From Ligustrum vulgare (taxonomy: Eukaryota > Streptophyta > Magnoliopsida > Lamiales > Oleaceae), in the NCBI GenBank assembly GCA_963555705.1, contig OY743174.1, forward strand, positions 23,965,108 through 24,029,107: 64,000 bases of DNA, in the 5' to 3' direction. The notes under the pieces are model-generated. The model was given only the letters and a program-made list of their open reading frames with translations. It was not told where the DNA came from and did no database searches. Each line of letters opens with the position of its first letter. Position 1 is the stretch's first letter. Below, in pieces: positions 45,668-56,471 of this stretch. Position numbers and translations under genes: made by a program.

Positions 45668-46846
45668 GCATAACCAATATTCGTTTATTTGGACATTGTG
45701 AAGAAATATGTCCTAAACCTGAACATTTAAAACAACGAATATCTCTAGTCCTAGGAGTTTGAGAATCAGAAGTAATTTTACCTTTGTTGGGTGGCTCTAC
45801 TTTTCCCTTTGGTGCCTCAAATTTATTTTTCTGCACAACCCCTTCATTTTTAGAAGTCCCGCTCCATGTAGACTTACCAAAAGAATTAGAAGTTGTAGAG
45901 AATTTTGAAGTTCCCTTCCTTTTTAGTTGTCGCTCCACCTTCATGGCCATGTGAAGCATTTCCTCCAAATCGATATAATGCTGCAATTCAATAACATTAG
46001 CAATATCTCGATTTAAACCATTTAAAAACCTAGCCATGGTTGCCTCCGGGTCTTCCTCTATATTTGCCCTAATCATGGCAACCTCCATCTCCCTATGGTA
46101 ATCCTCCACACTCTTACTACCTTGGGAAAGGGTTTGTAGTTTTTGGTAGAGATCCCTATAGTAATGTCCAGTCACAAACCGTTTTCTCATAAGGGCCTTC
46201 AACTCATCCCAAGTTACAATTGGCCTCTCCCCATTTCTTCTTTTACTAGTAACCAATTGATCCCACCATACTATAGCATAATCAGTAAATTCTATGACTG
46301 CCAATTTAACCTTTTTAGCTTCAGAATAATTATGACAATCAAAAATTAATTCTACCCTCTTTTCCCATTCAAAATAAACGTCCGGATTACTCTTACCCTG
46401 AAACGAGGGAATGGACATTTTAATGTTACCAACATGTCCATCTACATCATCCCTACGATCACGCCTATATCCCTATCACGTCTTTCTCCCCAATCTCGTC
46501 TCCTACCAACACTAGTAATAGACAATTCACCACTATCCTCATCACTATCAACAACCTCAACACGTTCATTCCTAGCTCTAAATTGTGGGTTGAAGTCATA
46601 CCTTAGTGGTCTCCGTAAATTAGGGAAATTGCGTTGTTGATCCTGACGTGGTTGAGCAATTCCCGCACCACGTGTCTCCCCCGGATTATTTACCCTTCCC
46701 ACATTCTCGCCGGATTGTGGACCAAATTTTGCTTCCAACTTGGCATCCAACCTCGCCTCCCATTTTTCAAACCGTTCCTCCACCATTGCAAGCATTTTAA
46801 AATCTTGAAGATCCTTTTCCGTCGACGAAACTTCTTTCTGTGACAT
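45639..46846 (-). pseudogene. CRM gag
   Basis: The start at ATG 46846 gives a charged N-terminal segment (VEERFEKWEARLDAKLEAKF). A frameshift near 46430 is followed by the gag domain (IPSFQGKSNPDVYFEWEKRV, FDCHNYSEAKKVKLAV, YAIVWWDQLVTSKRRNGERP) and a CCHC zinc knuckle ([18 protein letters not shown]) for RNA packaging. These blocks are characteristic of CRM gag. At 45.65 kb the frame shifts into the protease ORF. Confidence 0.92.
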
Positions 46847-47036
46847 GGTTAGTAATAAAGAAAAGAAAAAAAAATTAAATAAAGATCCTCACGTGTTTTA
46901 TCGCTCGTGTATCACTCAATTTGGCATTTTCCCTTTATTATTCTCACCACTCTGCCTTTTTCCTCTCTATTCCCTTTTTTCCCACGTTCTCAAAGAACCC
47001 ACTAAACTAGTCACGAATTTGGTCCTTGTGGAATAA

Positions 47037-47457
47037 ACCCCAAAGTGCAAATAAGGAAAGTTGATGGAAAATATTGGAATTAGGAAATTTAAGAAAGAAA
47101 TTATGGAAACAAGAATTCTATTGCAAGAAGAAGTTTTATGGAAACAAGAATAAGGAATTTTATGGAAACAAGGATTTGTTGGAAAGATTTGCCCAAGATT
47201 ATTTTCTTGATTTCTTGTTCAAATCAACAACTATCTCTTTTCTTTTTTCTTTTTTGTAATTTTCGAATTTTTTTTTTTTTTTTTTAATCCTATCCAACAA
47301 GAATAATCAAGAACAAGAAAACAGAAATTGGCAAATCTTGAATTTTCTGGAGAAATTTCAAGAAACAGGAATTGGAATGAATTTTTTTTTTTCAATGATT
47401 AATAACTGGAAATAAAAGAAAAAGAACTGGAATACTAAATAATTGGATTTAGAGATA
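47037..47457 (-). other. CRM 5' leader
   Basis: Noncoding leader between primer site and gag, with repeated 'ttatggaaacaagaa' words (47101, 47138 and 47160) and a T-run at 47268-47285. Confidence 0.65.
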
Positions 47458-47470
47458 GGCTCTGATACCA
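47458..47470 (-). other. CRM primer-binding site (tRNA-Met type)
   Basis: Minus-strand TGGTATCAGAGCC lies two bases inside the 5' LTR. Confidence 0.92.
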
Positions 47471-47472
47471 GA

Positions 47473-48400
47473 TGATGTGATCCGATACGGGGATCACCAA
47501 GAACACGCGGAATTAAACGCCGGAAAGCTCTAAAATCCAAGATAATAGACGGTAACAATGCAACCCCGACCTCACGACGCAAGAACTATGGGTATATTAA
47601 ACCCAAAACCCGTTACGATGCGGAGATAAGAACCACAAAGGGGGAACGCCACAACGGTTGTCAAATCCTTTGATAAGTTCAATTTGTTCGACGAGAACAC
47701 GAAGAAAATATAAGAGAATATCTTACCTTCAATATCATTAATCTCAAGATAAAAAGTTGTATTTTACAATGCTGGATAAAGCCATATATATAGGCAAAGA
47801 AAATAAAGCAACTAAAAATAAACTAGAATTCAACCTAAACTAAAAAGCCCAAAATTAAGTTTTAATTACGGCGCAAAGTTACGGCCGTGACTTATACTCT
47901 TACGGCCGTAAGCAAGCTACGGATAAAAATCGAAAACATATGTTACGGCCGTGACTATTTATATTACGGCCGTAAGCTACCTTCTGAACAAAAATTAAAA
48001 GTTACAAAATCCTGGGTTACGGCCGTGAGACTTTGATTACGGCCGTAAGTCTTCTATTTTACTTTTACGGCCGTAAGAAGATATGTTACGGCCGTGAAGG
48101 CCTTTCTGTCAAAAATCCGCCAACATGGTTTTACGGCCGTAAAAGTAAGGTTACGTCTGTGAGAATTCTTCTGCCTTAATTTCTTGTTGTTCTTTATTCC
48201 AAATGCGTAGTAACAACTTTGGTTCTTCTTCCACTTTGTTATGCAACGTAAATGAAGTCTTTGCACTCGAGCACTCGTCCATCCACGCTTGCATGAATCC
48301 TTGCATTGCCTGCTTGATTCTTTCGGCTCTTTGTCTCGTTATTGGTCCTACGGGCACGTGCAACGGGTCAACGCTCGTTGAGCCACTCCGGAACTCATCA
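47473..48400 (-). repeat. CRM 5' LTR (928 bp)
   Basis: Pairs with 41211-42138. It carries the pol tail sequence as untranslated U3. One ACGGCCGT site of the array has decayed (ttacgtctgt near 48152). Confidence 0.95.
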
Positions 48401-48405
48401 GGCGC

Positions 48406-49849
48406 TTTTGGCGCTGCTATCTTGGCTCGATCGCGACGGTAGTGGAACCCACATATGTCGCTGCAAACGATCCGCAGCACCTGGGTCATGCCGTTGCGAC
48501 GGGTGGTTGAATGCGGTGTCCTTGGCGTCGTGATCTTGAGGCGGCAGCGGTACCTGTGGTCGCTGCTGCCTGTGCAGCGCCGCGGAGCTGCTGCCATTGG
48601 TGGTTTATTCCACCTTGTTGGGGTGTGGCGGCGGCGGCACCCGGAGGCTGGTACTGTCGTGACGCAATTACAGGCGTTTTTCCGGCGATGAGACTTCCCG
48701 GTAGCAGCAAAAGTAGATGGTTGGCGGCTGAAGCTTCTTCTTGGATAGGTCACAGAAAATGCAAGAGAGGAAGAAGATGGATTTTTTTGGGCCAAAGTGA
48801 TATTTTATGGGCCTATTATCTTCAGTTGGGCCAGATTCAATGGGCCGATTTTGTTAAATCAGTTGTGTTGGGCCAGATTTCAATTGAATTGCAAATTAGG
48901 TGGAACTCTAGATTGGGCTTAGATACATCTTATTTGAAAAGTTCGAGTAATGGGCTGGACACTTGCAAATGGAAATTGAAGAATTGGGCCGGGTTGTGGC
49001 TCAATGTAATCTTTAATTAATTTGTAATTTTGTGTCTAGGTTTTGGCCATAAATCATGTTCTAATTTATTTTATTATTGCATTTATTTATTGCTTTAATT
49101 GAATTGTGGATGAATGTCATTTGATAACATGTCATGTAGATCGCATTAACACCGCTCTAGGAACTATACTGTCATGCATTTTTATTTTCTTTTCTAAATG
49201 TTAGATCAGAAAATAATTTTGATAATTATTAAATTGATTTTAAAAGTTAAAATTGATTATTTAATTATTAAATGAAAACCCAATAGTTTAAAAATATTAA
49301 GTGAGTGAGGGTGCAAATTCTTGAACCCACAACCTCCCTTGTTAGCCCATTAGTAAAAATTTGTGCATGCATCGTGCTAATTTATTTAGTCTCCCTATAG
49401 GAGGGCTGCACTATTTTGGTTACTGGTTTGGGCCCAATTAGGTGATGATTTCTTTAAGTTTGAATTAATCATGATTACCCTATAGGTAACGTAATTAATT
49501 TGGTACTTGAAAAATCATCAATATAAGGGTTGAACACTTAAATAAAAGACATCGTGGGGACTTTTTATAGAATATCCAAACGATGTCAATGATGGCCAAA
49601 TTTTAACGACAATAGAATTAATATTGCATGAGATGCTAGATATATTAATTTTAGTGGGAGGGTCTCAGCCTAACCATAAATCTCATTTATTTCTCCTATA
49701 GAGAAATTTGTTAAAGATTTTGGGGTTTTAGGTTGTTGTCATATTATAGTAGTTTTGGGTCTACTTGTGCATAATTTTGTATTCATGCATCATATATGAA
49801 ATTATTGAATGCATAGCCCATTTTCTTTATTTTATTTTATTTCAGAAAA
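48406..49849 (+). other. Copia leader, right part
   Basis: Leader continuing from 41210. It begins with a GC-rich patch (48406-48720, repeated GGCGGC/GCTGCTG words), then AT-rich sequence up to the gag ATG at 49850. ORFs in the GC-rich patch are not recognisable proteins. Confidence 0.65.
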
Positions 49850-50061
49850 ATGTCTGGAAATTTACTGTCCATTATCTTAACTAAAAATCAACTGGTTGGA
49901 GAAAATTTCATTGATTGGAAACGTAATTTGATGATTGTTCTCACCGTCGAGAAGCATAAATTTGTGCTAACTGAACCCCGTCCCAATGCACCTACTCGGA
50001 CTTCCACACCCGAACAGAAGGCCGCATATGAGAAGTGGATCCATTCTGATGAGATGGCCCG
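49850..50061 (+). pseudogene. Copia gag N-terminus
   Basis: ATG 49850 opens MSGNLLSIILTKNQLVGENF, then IDWKRNLMIVL, the standard start of plant copia gag. The frame is interrupted at 50061 by the solo LTR and resumes in phase at 50895. Confidence 0.9.
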
Positions 50062-50889
50062 TGATGAGAATCGAAGCGCGGAAGAAACGCCGGAAAGTTC
50101 CGAACTCAAGTTGTGGTTGGACAGATGAATCATGACCCTATATTCACGACGCGATGGCTCGAAGATACGGAATAAAGAACCACGACTTTCGAAACGCCAC
50201 AAGGATTTGCCCAACCTCCCTGATGAGTTTCTGGTTTTGAACGCCACAAAGATAGTTAATCTTTGATAAGTTCGGGTTTTGAACGCCACAAGAATTGAAA
50301 TCTTGATAAGTTCTCGGAGAATAAAAGGAATCCACCTTTTAACGAGTAAAACACTCAAAATGTTTCATTCAATAATCAAAGTCTAATTTTACAATGAATC
50401 GAAAAGGCGTATAAATAAGCAAAATGAAACCCTAGTCGGTAATTTACTCAAAATAGAATTCTAACTAACCTAAAATAGCTCAAAACTGATAAGGAAATAA
50501 AATATTGCGAAATCTTTAAATTCCACAGCGGCGCACGTCCAGAAGCTGTCTTACGGTCGTGAATGTCTTCAATTACGGCCGTAAATTATGTAACTGAAAT
50601 ATGTTACGGCCGTGAATATTTTTGTTACGGCCGTAAGTCCTTTTATCCGATTTATGAATTAGACAGAGAGCAGGTTACGGTCGTGATCCTTCATTTACGG
50701 CCGTGAGCTTCAAAAGTTACGGTCATGACCAATTCCATCCACGGCCGTGATTCAATTTTTGGTTGTTTTCGACACGGTTTGATCTTCAAAGCTCGTCGAA
50801 CCTGCTGAATTCTTGTATTGGCTTGAATATTTAAATTTTCCCGTCAAACCTGCTATGACTCTGATTGTCGAGGGTCCTGGATCACATCA
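50062..50889 (-). mobile_element. Solo LTR of a CRM-related family inserted in copia gag (828 bp)
   Basis: TGATGAGAATCG...ATCACATCA is flanked by target duplication GCCCG (50057-50061 and 50890-50894). The start (gcggaagaaacgccggaaag) parallels the 41211 LTR (gcggaattaaacgccggaaa). It holds eight ACGGCCGT-like sites, some mutated to ACGGTCGT (50520-50755). Removing LTR and one duplication leaves the gag frame in phase. Confidence 0.93.
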
Positions 50890-50894
50890 GCCCG

Positions 50895-51600
50895 CTGTTA
50901 CATTTTGGGTTCTATCTCAAATGTGTTGCAGCAGAAACATCAGAATATGGAAACTGCTGCTCTGGTTATGGAGAGCCTTCAGTAAATGTTCGAACATCAA
51001 GGTCGTCAGGCCCGTCAGGCTACCATTAGGTCCATTATGAACATGCGTATGAAACCTGGTACGCCCGTTAGAGATCATATGCTTGCATTAATTGGTCAGT
51101 TTAACGTGGCTGAGGTTTTGGGGGCTGAAATCAATTCGGAGACGCAGGTTGACATGGCTTTGGAGAATCTCCCAGAGATGTTCTCTCAGTTCAAGGTTAG
51201 TTATAACATGAACAAGCTGGATATGTCACTGACCGAGTTGATGCAGGAGCTTCAGAATGTTGAGACTGTTCTTAAGACCAGGGCCAATGATGTGGCTGTT
51301 GCTTCTGCTGGACCATCCTCTTCCAAGCCGAAAGGCAAAGGGGGCAACAAGAGGAAGAAGTCTAACAAGAAGGGACCACAACAGCAGGTTAAGAAAGCAA
51401 AGACAGAAGGCAACCCAAAGGGGAAATGCTTTCATTGTGGACATAAAGGTCACTGGAAGAGGAACTGCCAGGGATACCTAGCTTCCAAAAGGCAAGGTAA
51501 TGGTGAGTTATCTTATATTGAGTCTTGTTTAGTGGTTGATTCTACATATACTTGGATAGTAGATTCTGGAGCCACTAATCATGTTTGCAATTCATTGTAG
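50895..51600 (+). pseudogene. Copia gag C-terminal part and protease start
   Basis: TAA 50983-50985 splits the frame. The remainder encodes the gag domain (QATIRSIMNMRMKPGTPVRD, FSQFKVSYNMNKLDMSLTEL), a Lys-rich stretch, a CCHC knuckle (CFHCGHKGHWKRNCQGYL) and the aspartic protease motif WIVDSGATNHVC. TAG 51598-51600 then stops it, and a frameshift follows before integrase. Confidence 0.92.
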
Positions 51601-52612
51601 GGGTTCCAAGTAACCAAACAACTCAGTGAAGGGGAACATACTTTAAGGGTTGGCACAGGAGCAGTGGTTTCTGCGAGAGCTGTTAGAGAAGTTTATCTTT
51701 ATTTTAATAATAAACATTTGGTTTTGAATAATTGTTATTATGTCCCGGATATTACTTGAAATTTGATTTCGGTTGCATTACTTTTTAAACATGGTTATTC
51801 TGTTTATTTCACTTATTTGATGGTGAAAATTGTTATGAATAAAGTTTTAATTTGTGAAGGACATATGCTTAACAATTTGTATACTTTGAAACCTGCTAAT
51901 AGCTCTCTATCACATTGCATCTAACAAACGCATTAAGTTATCTCCTACTAATGAGACTTATTTATGGCACCTGAGACTTGGTCATGTTAACCTAAATAGG
52001 ATTCAAAGACTAGTAAGGGATGGTCCTTTGAGTGACTTAAAGGTGGAATCCCTACCAATTTGCGAATCCTGTTTGGAAGGAAAAATGACCAAGAGACCTT
52101 TTACTTCAAAGGGGTATAGGGCCAAAGAAGTCTTAGAATTAGTACACTCTGATGTATGTGGACCCATTAATGTCCAAGCTAGAGGTGGGTATGAGTACTT
52201 CGTCACCTTCACTGATGATTACTCTAGATATGGTTATGTTTACCTAATGGTACGCAAGTCTGAATTTTTTGAAAAGTTCAAAGAATTCAGGACTGAAGTG
52301 GAGAAGCAATTAGGTAAGAACATTAAAACACTTCGATTAGATCGAGGTGGAGAGTATCTATCCCATGACTTTAGGTCATATCTATCAGAAAATGAGATTG
52401 TATCCCAATTAAGTGCACCAGGTACTCCCCAACAGAATGGTGTATCTGAAAGGAGAAACAGGACCTTGTTGGACATGGTCAGATCAATGCTAGGCTTCTC
52501 AACTCTCACAACATCCTTTTGGGGATATGCTCTACAAACTGCAATATACTTGCTTAACATGATTCCATCTAAATCTGTCCCTAAGACACCCCTGGAATTG
52601 TGGAATGGATGA
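51601..52612 (+). pseudogene. Copia protease remainder and integrase
   Basis: After a decayed stretch with one frameshift (51601-51950) comes the GAG-pre-integrase block (TYLWHLRLGHVNLNRIQRLV, ICESCLEGKMTKRPF). The integrase core follows with Asp in LELVHSDVCGPI, Asp in LRLDRGGEYLS and Glu in PQQNGVSERRNRTLL. TGA 52610-52612 interrupts the ELWNG..P block, where Arg (CGA) is usual. The core catalytic residues are intact. Confidence 0.92.
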
Positions 52613-53239
52613 AAGCCTAATATGGCACATATACGGATATGGGGATGTCCTGCACACGTGCTTAAGGTAAAGGTGGAAAAGATGGAATCAAGATCACAAG
52701 TATGCATTTTTGTAGGATATCCAAAGGGAACAAGAGGATATTACTTCTATAGTCCTCAAGATAAGAAAGTTTTTGTGAGTACAAATGCAACTTTCTTAGA
52801 GGACAAGTATATAGAAGAATGTGAATCAAAGAGCAAGGTTCTTTTGGAAGAGATGAAGGGAAAAATTCCCAGTTCATCAACCCCAGTAATCCGCATTGAA
52901 CCTACTCTGGATGAATTCACGTCCCCACCAGTTACGGTACCTGAATTCAGTGGGAGACAAATGGAGGCTATTCCTTCCATGTCTGCTGGATCATTGACAC
53001 GTAACTTGGAGGAGGAACAAGTCCCCATTGCATCACCACTTGGTGTTGAAGTTGGAGACGAGGGACTTGATACCAGGGAGCCGGTGGTAGAACAAATACA
53101 AATTCCAATCAACCAGGAGCCTCCTCAGCATAGACGAAGTGAGAGAGTCATTAGACTACCCTCCAGATACTTGCTCTATGGAGAGTCTTTCGAGGCAGTC
53201 TCCACTGAACAAGAGGAGGATCCTATTTCGTATAAATAA
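52613..53239 (+). pseudogene. Copia integrase C-terminus and linker
   Basis: Same frame as the segment before it. AHIRIWGCPAHVLKVKVEKM, then VCIFVGYPKGTRGYYFYSPQ are the usual post-core blocks, followed by an acidic linker and the RRSERVIRLPSRYL block before RT. It ends in TAA 53237-53239, probably from CAA. Confidence 0.9.
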
Positions 53240-54034
53240 GCTGTGGAGGATGTAGACACTGACCATTGGAGGAGTGCCATGGACTCAGAAATGAAATCCA
53301 TGTACACTAACTCTGTTTGGGATCTTGTAGATACACCTAATAGGGTAAAACCAATAGGATGCAAATGGGTCTACAAGAGAAAAAGAGGGGTAGACGGAAA
53401 GGTAGAGACCTTTAAAGCTAGACTGGTCGCTAAGGGTTTCACCCAAAGAGAAGGTATCGATTATGAGGAAACCTTCTCACCTGTGGCCATGCTTAAGTTT
53501 ATTCGGATCCTCTTATCCATTGCAGCTCATTTTGATTATGAGGTATGGCAAATGGACTTCAAGACAGCATTCCTTAATGGAAATCTTGATGAAAACATCT
53601 ATATGATGCAACCAGACGGTTATATCAACAAGGGTCAAGAGCATAAAGTATGCAAACTGCGTAGGTCTATTTATGGACTTAAGCAGGCGTCTAGGTCCTG
53701 GAATATCAGATTTGGTCAAGTTGTAAAAGGTTATGGTTTTGATCAGAATCTTGATGAGCCTTGTGTTTATAAGAAAATTAAAGACAATAAGGTAATTTTT
53801 CTCATACTGTATGTAGATGACATCCTACTCATTGGGAATGATGTAGGAGCATTAACATCAGTTAAAAACTGGTTGGCGGAACAGTTTGATATGAAGGACT
53901 TGGGAGAAGCCAATTATGTTCTAGGGATCCAGATCCTTCGGGATAGGAAGAACATGAGAATTGCGCTATCTCGAGCTTCATATATAGACAAGATTGTGGC
54001 GAGGTTCGCTATGCAAAATTCCAAGAAAGGTTAA
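53240..54034 (+). pseudogene. Copia reverse transcriptase
   Basis: The RT domain is almost complete: WDLVDTPNRVKPIGCKWVYK, FKARLVAKGFTQREGIDYEE, WQMDFKTAFLNGNLDENIYM and the catalytic ILYVDDILLIGND (intact YVDD). It ends with TAA 54032-54034 directly after QNSKKG. No frameshift occurs within it. Confidence 0.94.
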
Positions 54035-54796
54035 ACGCCTTTCAGACATGGAATTCACTTGTCACGGGAGCATTGTCCTAAGACTCCTAGTGAAGTGGAA
54101 CACATGAAACAGGTTCCTTATGCTTCGGCTGTAGGAAGTCTCATGTATGCTATGCTATGTACTCGCCCAGATATCTGTTATGCTGTTGGGATTGTCAGTA
54201 GATATCATTCAAATCCTGGACCAGAGCATTGGACTGCTGTAAAACATATACTCAAGTATCTTCGCAGAACTCGAGATTATATGCTGGTTTATTCAGCTCC
54301 AGATTTGGTGCTAACGGGTTACACTAATTCTGATTTTCAACCTGATAAGGACTCCCGAAAATCCACATCTGGATCAGTGTTCACACTGGGTGGTGGTACC
54401 GTTGTTTGGAGGAGTATCAAGCAATCATGCATTTCTGATTCCACCATGGAGGCAGAATATGTGGCAGCTTGTGAAGCAGCCAAAGAGGCAGTATGGTTGA
54501 AGAAATTCTTTCTGGACCTTGAGGTGGTTCCATCTGCATCTCAGGCCATTACTCTATACTGTGATAACAGTGGAGCAGTGGCGAATGCAAAAGAGCCCCG
54601 CAGCCATCAGCGTGGAAAACACATTGAGCGTAAATACCACTTGGTTAGAGAAATCGATCAATGAGGAGACGTAACAGTGTGCAAGATAACATCAGCAGAA
54701 AATCTTGCAGACCCTTTTACCAAAAGCTTACCAGCTAAAAGTTTTGAGGGTCATATTGAAAATATGGGTGTACTTAACATGTCTCATTTACTCTAG
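54035..54796 (+). pseudogene. Copia RNase H and pol C-terminus
   Basis: In phase with RT: YASAVGSLMYAMLCTRPDIC, GYTNSDFQPDKDSRKSTSGS (the first catalytic Asp of TDSDF-type motifs appears as Asn in TNSDF), STMEAEYVAACEAAKEAVWL and YCDNSGAVANAKEPRSHQRG. TGA 54662-54664 follows REIDQ. The natural end, IENMGVLNMSHLL with TAG 54794-54796, is still visible. Confidence 0.92.
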
Positions 54797-54811
54797 GGCA
54801 AGTGGGAGAAT
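54797..54811 (+). other. Copia polypurine tract
   Basis: GGGCAAGTGGGAGA directly precedes the 3' LTR. Confidence 0.85.
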
Positions 54812-56237
54812 TGTTGGATAGTGTATGCCCGTCGAGTTAATTTATTTGTACTCGTGACATTTTTGGAATAAAATATTATTTTGATTATATTATTTTGAGC
54901 TTGCATTAGTTCATAGATCGATTCGATATTACTAATTGATTGTTTAAGTTGTTAAACACAGAAAGATTCAATTTGTAATTCGATCTAAAATTATTGTTCA
55001 CAATCAGTAAAACAAATATGGATAATTTATTTTTGATCATCTCGATTTCATTAAAATCTATCTTTGATTTTGAAAATGAAATTGAGAGTACATTTGATAT
55101 GTATTGAACGGGACCACGTGAAATTAATTTGTGACATTGACCGTGCAAATTTAATTTCACTTGACTATCGTACATGGAACCTTAATCCTAATCGGATAAT
55201 GAACTTTGATTACTAACTTGAAGTTCTTTGAGGTATCAATGGGTGAGATCAAATTGTTGGTCAATATCTCTGTACTTTGGGAATTAAAGTAAAATAACGA
55301 GGAACATATATTCGTATTATGGAATCCGTCACCATTAGGTATGATCATGATCTCACTGGTTCTTCTAGTGGACAGTTAAATCTGAGCTCAGTAATTCGAC
55401 GGTGATTGTTGAATTTTATGATGTGATGTGATCACATAGAACTGTCAGATGGAAGATGGGAGTCGAGAATTTATAAATATTCAGATAAGGGTATTTTGGT
55501 CATTTAACCTTACTTCGAATATTCCAGTTGATCGACGGGGATAACATGTAAGAGCGATAAGTCAGAGGATATAATTATTGGTTATTGCTTCAGTAATTAC
55601 AATTTTACTAAGAGTGCAATCTCGTTCTTTTAGTGGAATAGAACGTGATTAATAAATTATTTTTGATTGGTCAATAGTTGACTGGATCAGAATTAATTTA
55701 TTGGATCTTAATTTAATTGGGTCCGATCAGGTTCCCTTGGTGGCTTCAATATAACAGGCATATACAGACTTATAACTTGTATTGGACCGTGCAGAAATGG
55801 GTCTGGGTTATAGTATTAGGGTTGGTAGGGTTTTAGAGGGTAAAGAAGTTATAAATAGTCTTATAAGACTATTTTTCTTAACCTAATACACTTGTGGGTG
55901 GGACACACACTAAAGTGTGAAGTGTGTGTTTTCTTCTCTTGATAAAAACCCTAACCCTAGTGTAACCAAAACCTAGAGAAAAGTGACCACACACTTGCAT
56001 AGCCTCTGGTGGTGAACACTAAGGAAAACTTGAAGGTTTAGAGATTGGTGGAATCAAGAATAATACAGATAATTGTCAAAGCACGCTAAAAGGGTAACGA
56101 TTACTAAACTATTATATGTTCAAAATTATTTAATCTAGTCAAATACATATAACAGGGAATTTCTATTATGAGATGATCCAAATTACAGGAAATTAATTTT
56201 TGTGATTAAATATCCCGTTGTTTTTATTTTCCCCAAA
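54812..56237 (+). repeat. Copia 3' LTR (about 1426 bp)
   Basis: Starts TGTTGGATAGTG. The exact right edge is slightly ambiguous (ccccaaacaaac) because the terminal bases differ from the left LTR. 56237 is chosen because CAAAC then follows as target duplication. Confidence 0.92.
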
Positions 56238-56471
56238 CAAACATATTCAAACTTGGCCGCATGGCGACCATTTAAACTTGCAGAAAGATAACAAAAGTTG
56301 ACAAAACACATAAACAGTAGATAGAAACTGCCATTTCCTACGGCGAGAGGCATTTATTTTTCAGCAACAATAATGAGAAACATTTGCAGACACGAGTTTC
56401 ACACTCAATATCTTATTTTAAGCCATGAATTGATGAAAGGCAAATGAATAGTAATAATAATCTCGGCGGGA

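Larger units (their letters stand above)
41211..48400 (-). mobile_element. CRM-type chromovirus (Ty3/gypsy), full length, 7.19 kb
   Basis: Two 928-base LTRs (about 15 differences by eye, roughly 1.6%) are flanked by target duplication GGCGC (41206-41210 and 48401-48405). It has a tRNA-Met primer site and polypurine tract, with gag and pol on the minus strand. Gag blocks, lack of a classical chromodomain and a pol frame that ends inside the 3' LTR fit the CRM (centromeric retrotransposon) clade. Three frame disruptions (near 46430, 45650 and 43085) make it defective. Confidence 0.93.
39299..56237 (+). mobile_element. Ty1/copia (Angela/TAR-like) LTR retrotransposon with nested gypsy insertions
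   Basis: LTRs of 1422 and 1426 bases are flanked by target duplication CAAAC (39294-39298 and 56238-56242). It has a tRNA-Met-type primer site, gag with zinc knuckle, protease, integrase, RT and RNase H in copia order on the plus strand. The RT blocks (KVCKLRRSIYGLKQASRSWN, ILYVDDILLIGND) resemble the Angela/BARE-1 and TAR lineages. A CRM-type element sits in the leader and a solo LTR in gag. Without the insertions the element would be about 8.9 kb. Six nonsense codons break gag-pol. Confidence 0.93.

Noticed and set aside
48151..48795. Minus-strand ORF of 214 codons
   Set aside because: It is a chance join of the pol tail carried by the CRM 5' LTR with antisense of the GC-rich copia leader, crossing the 48400 insertion boundary.
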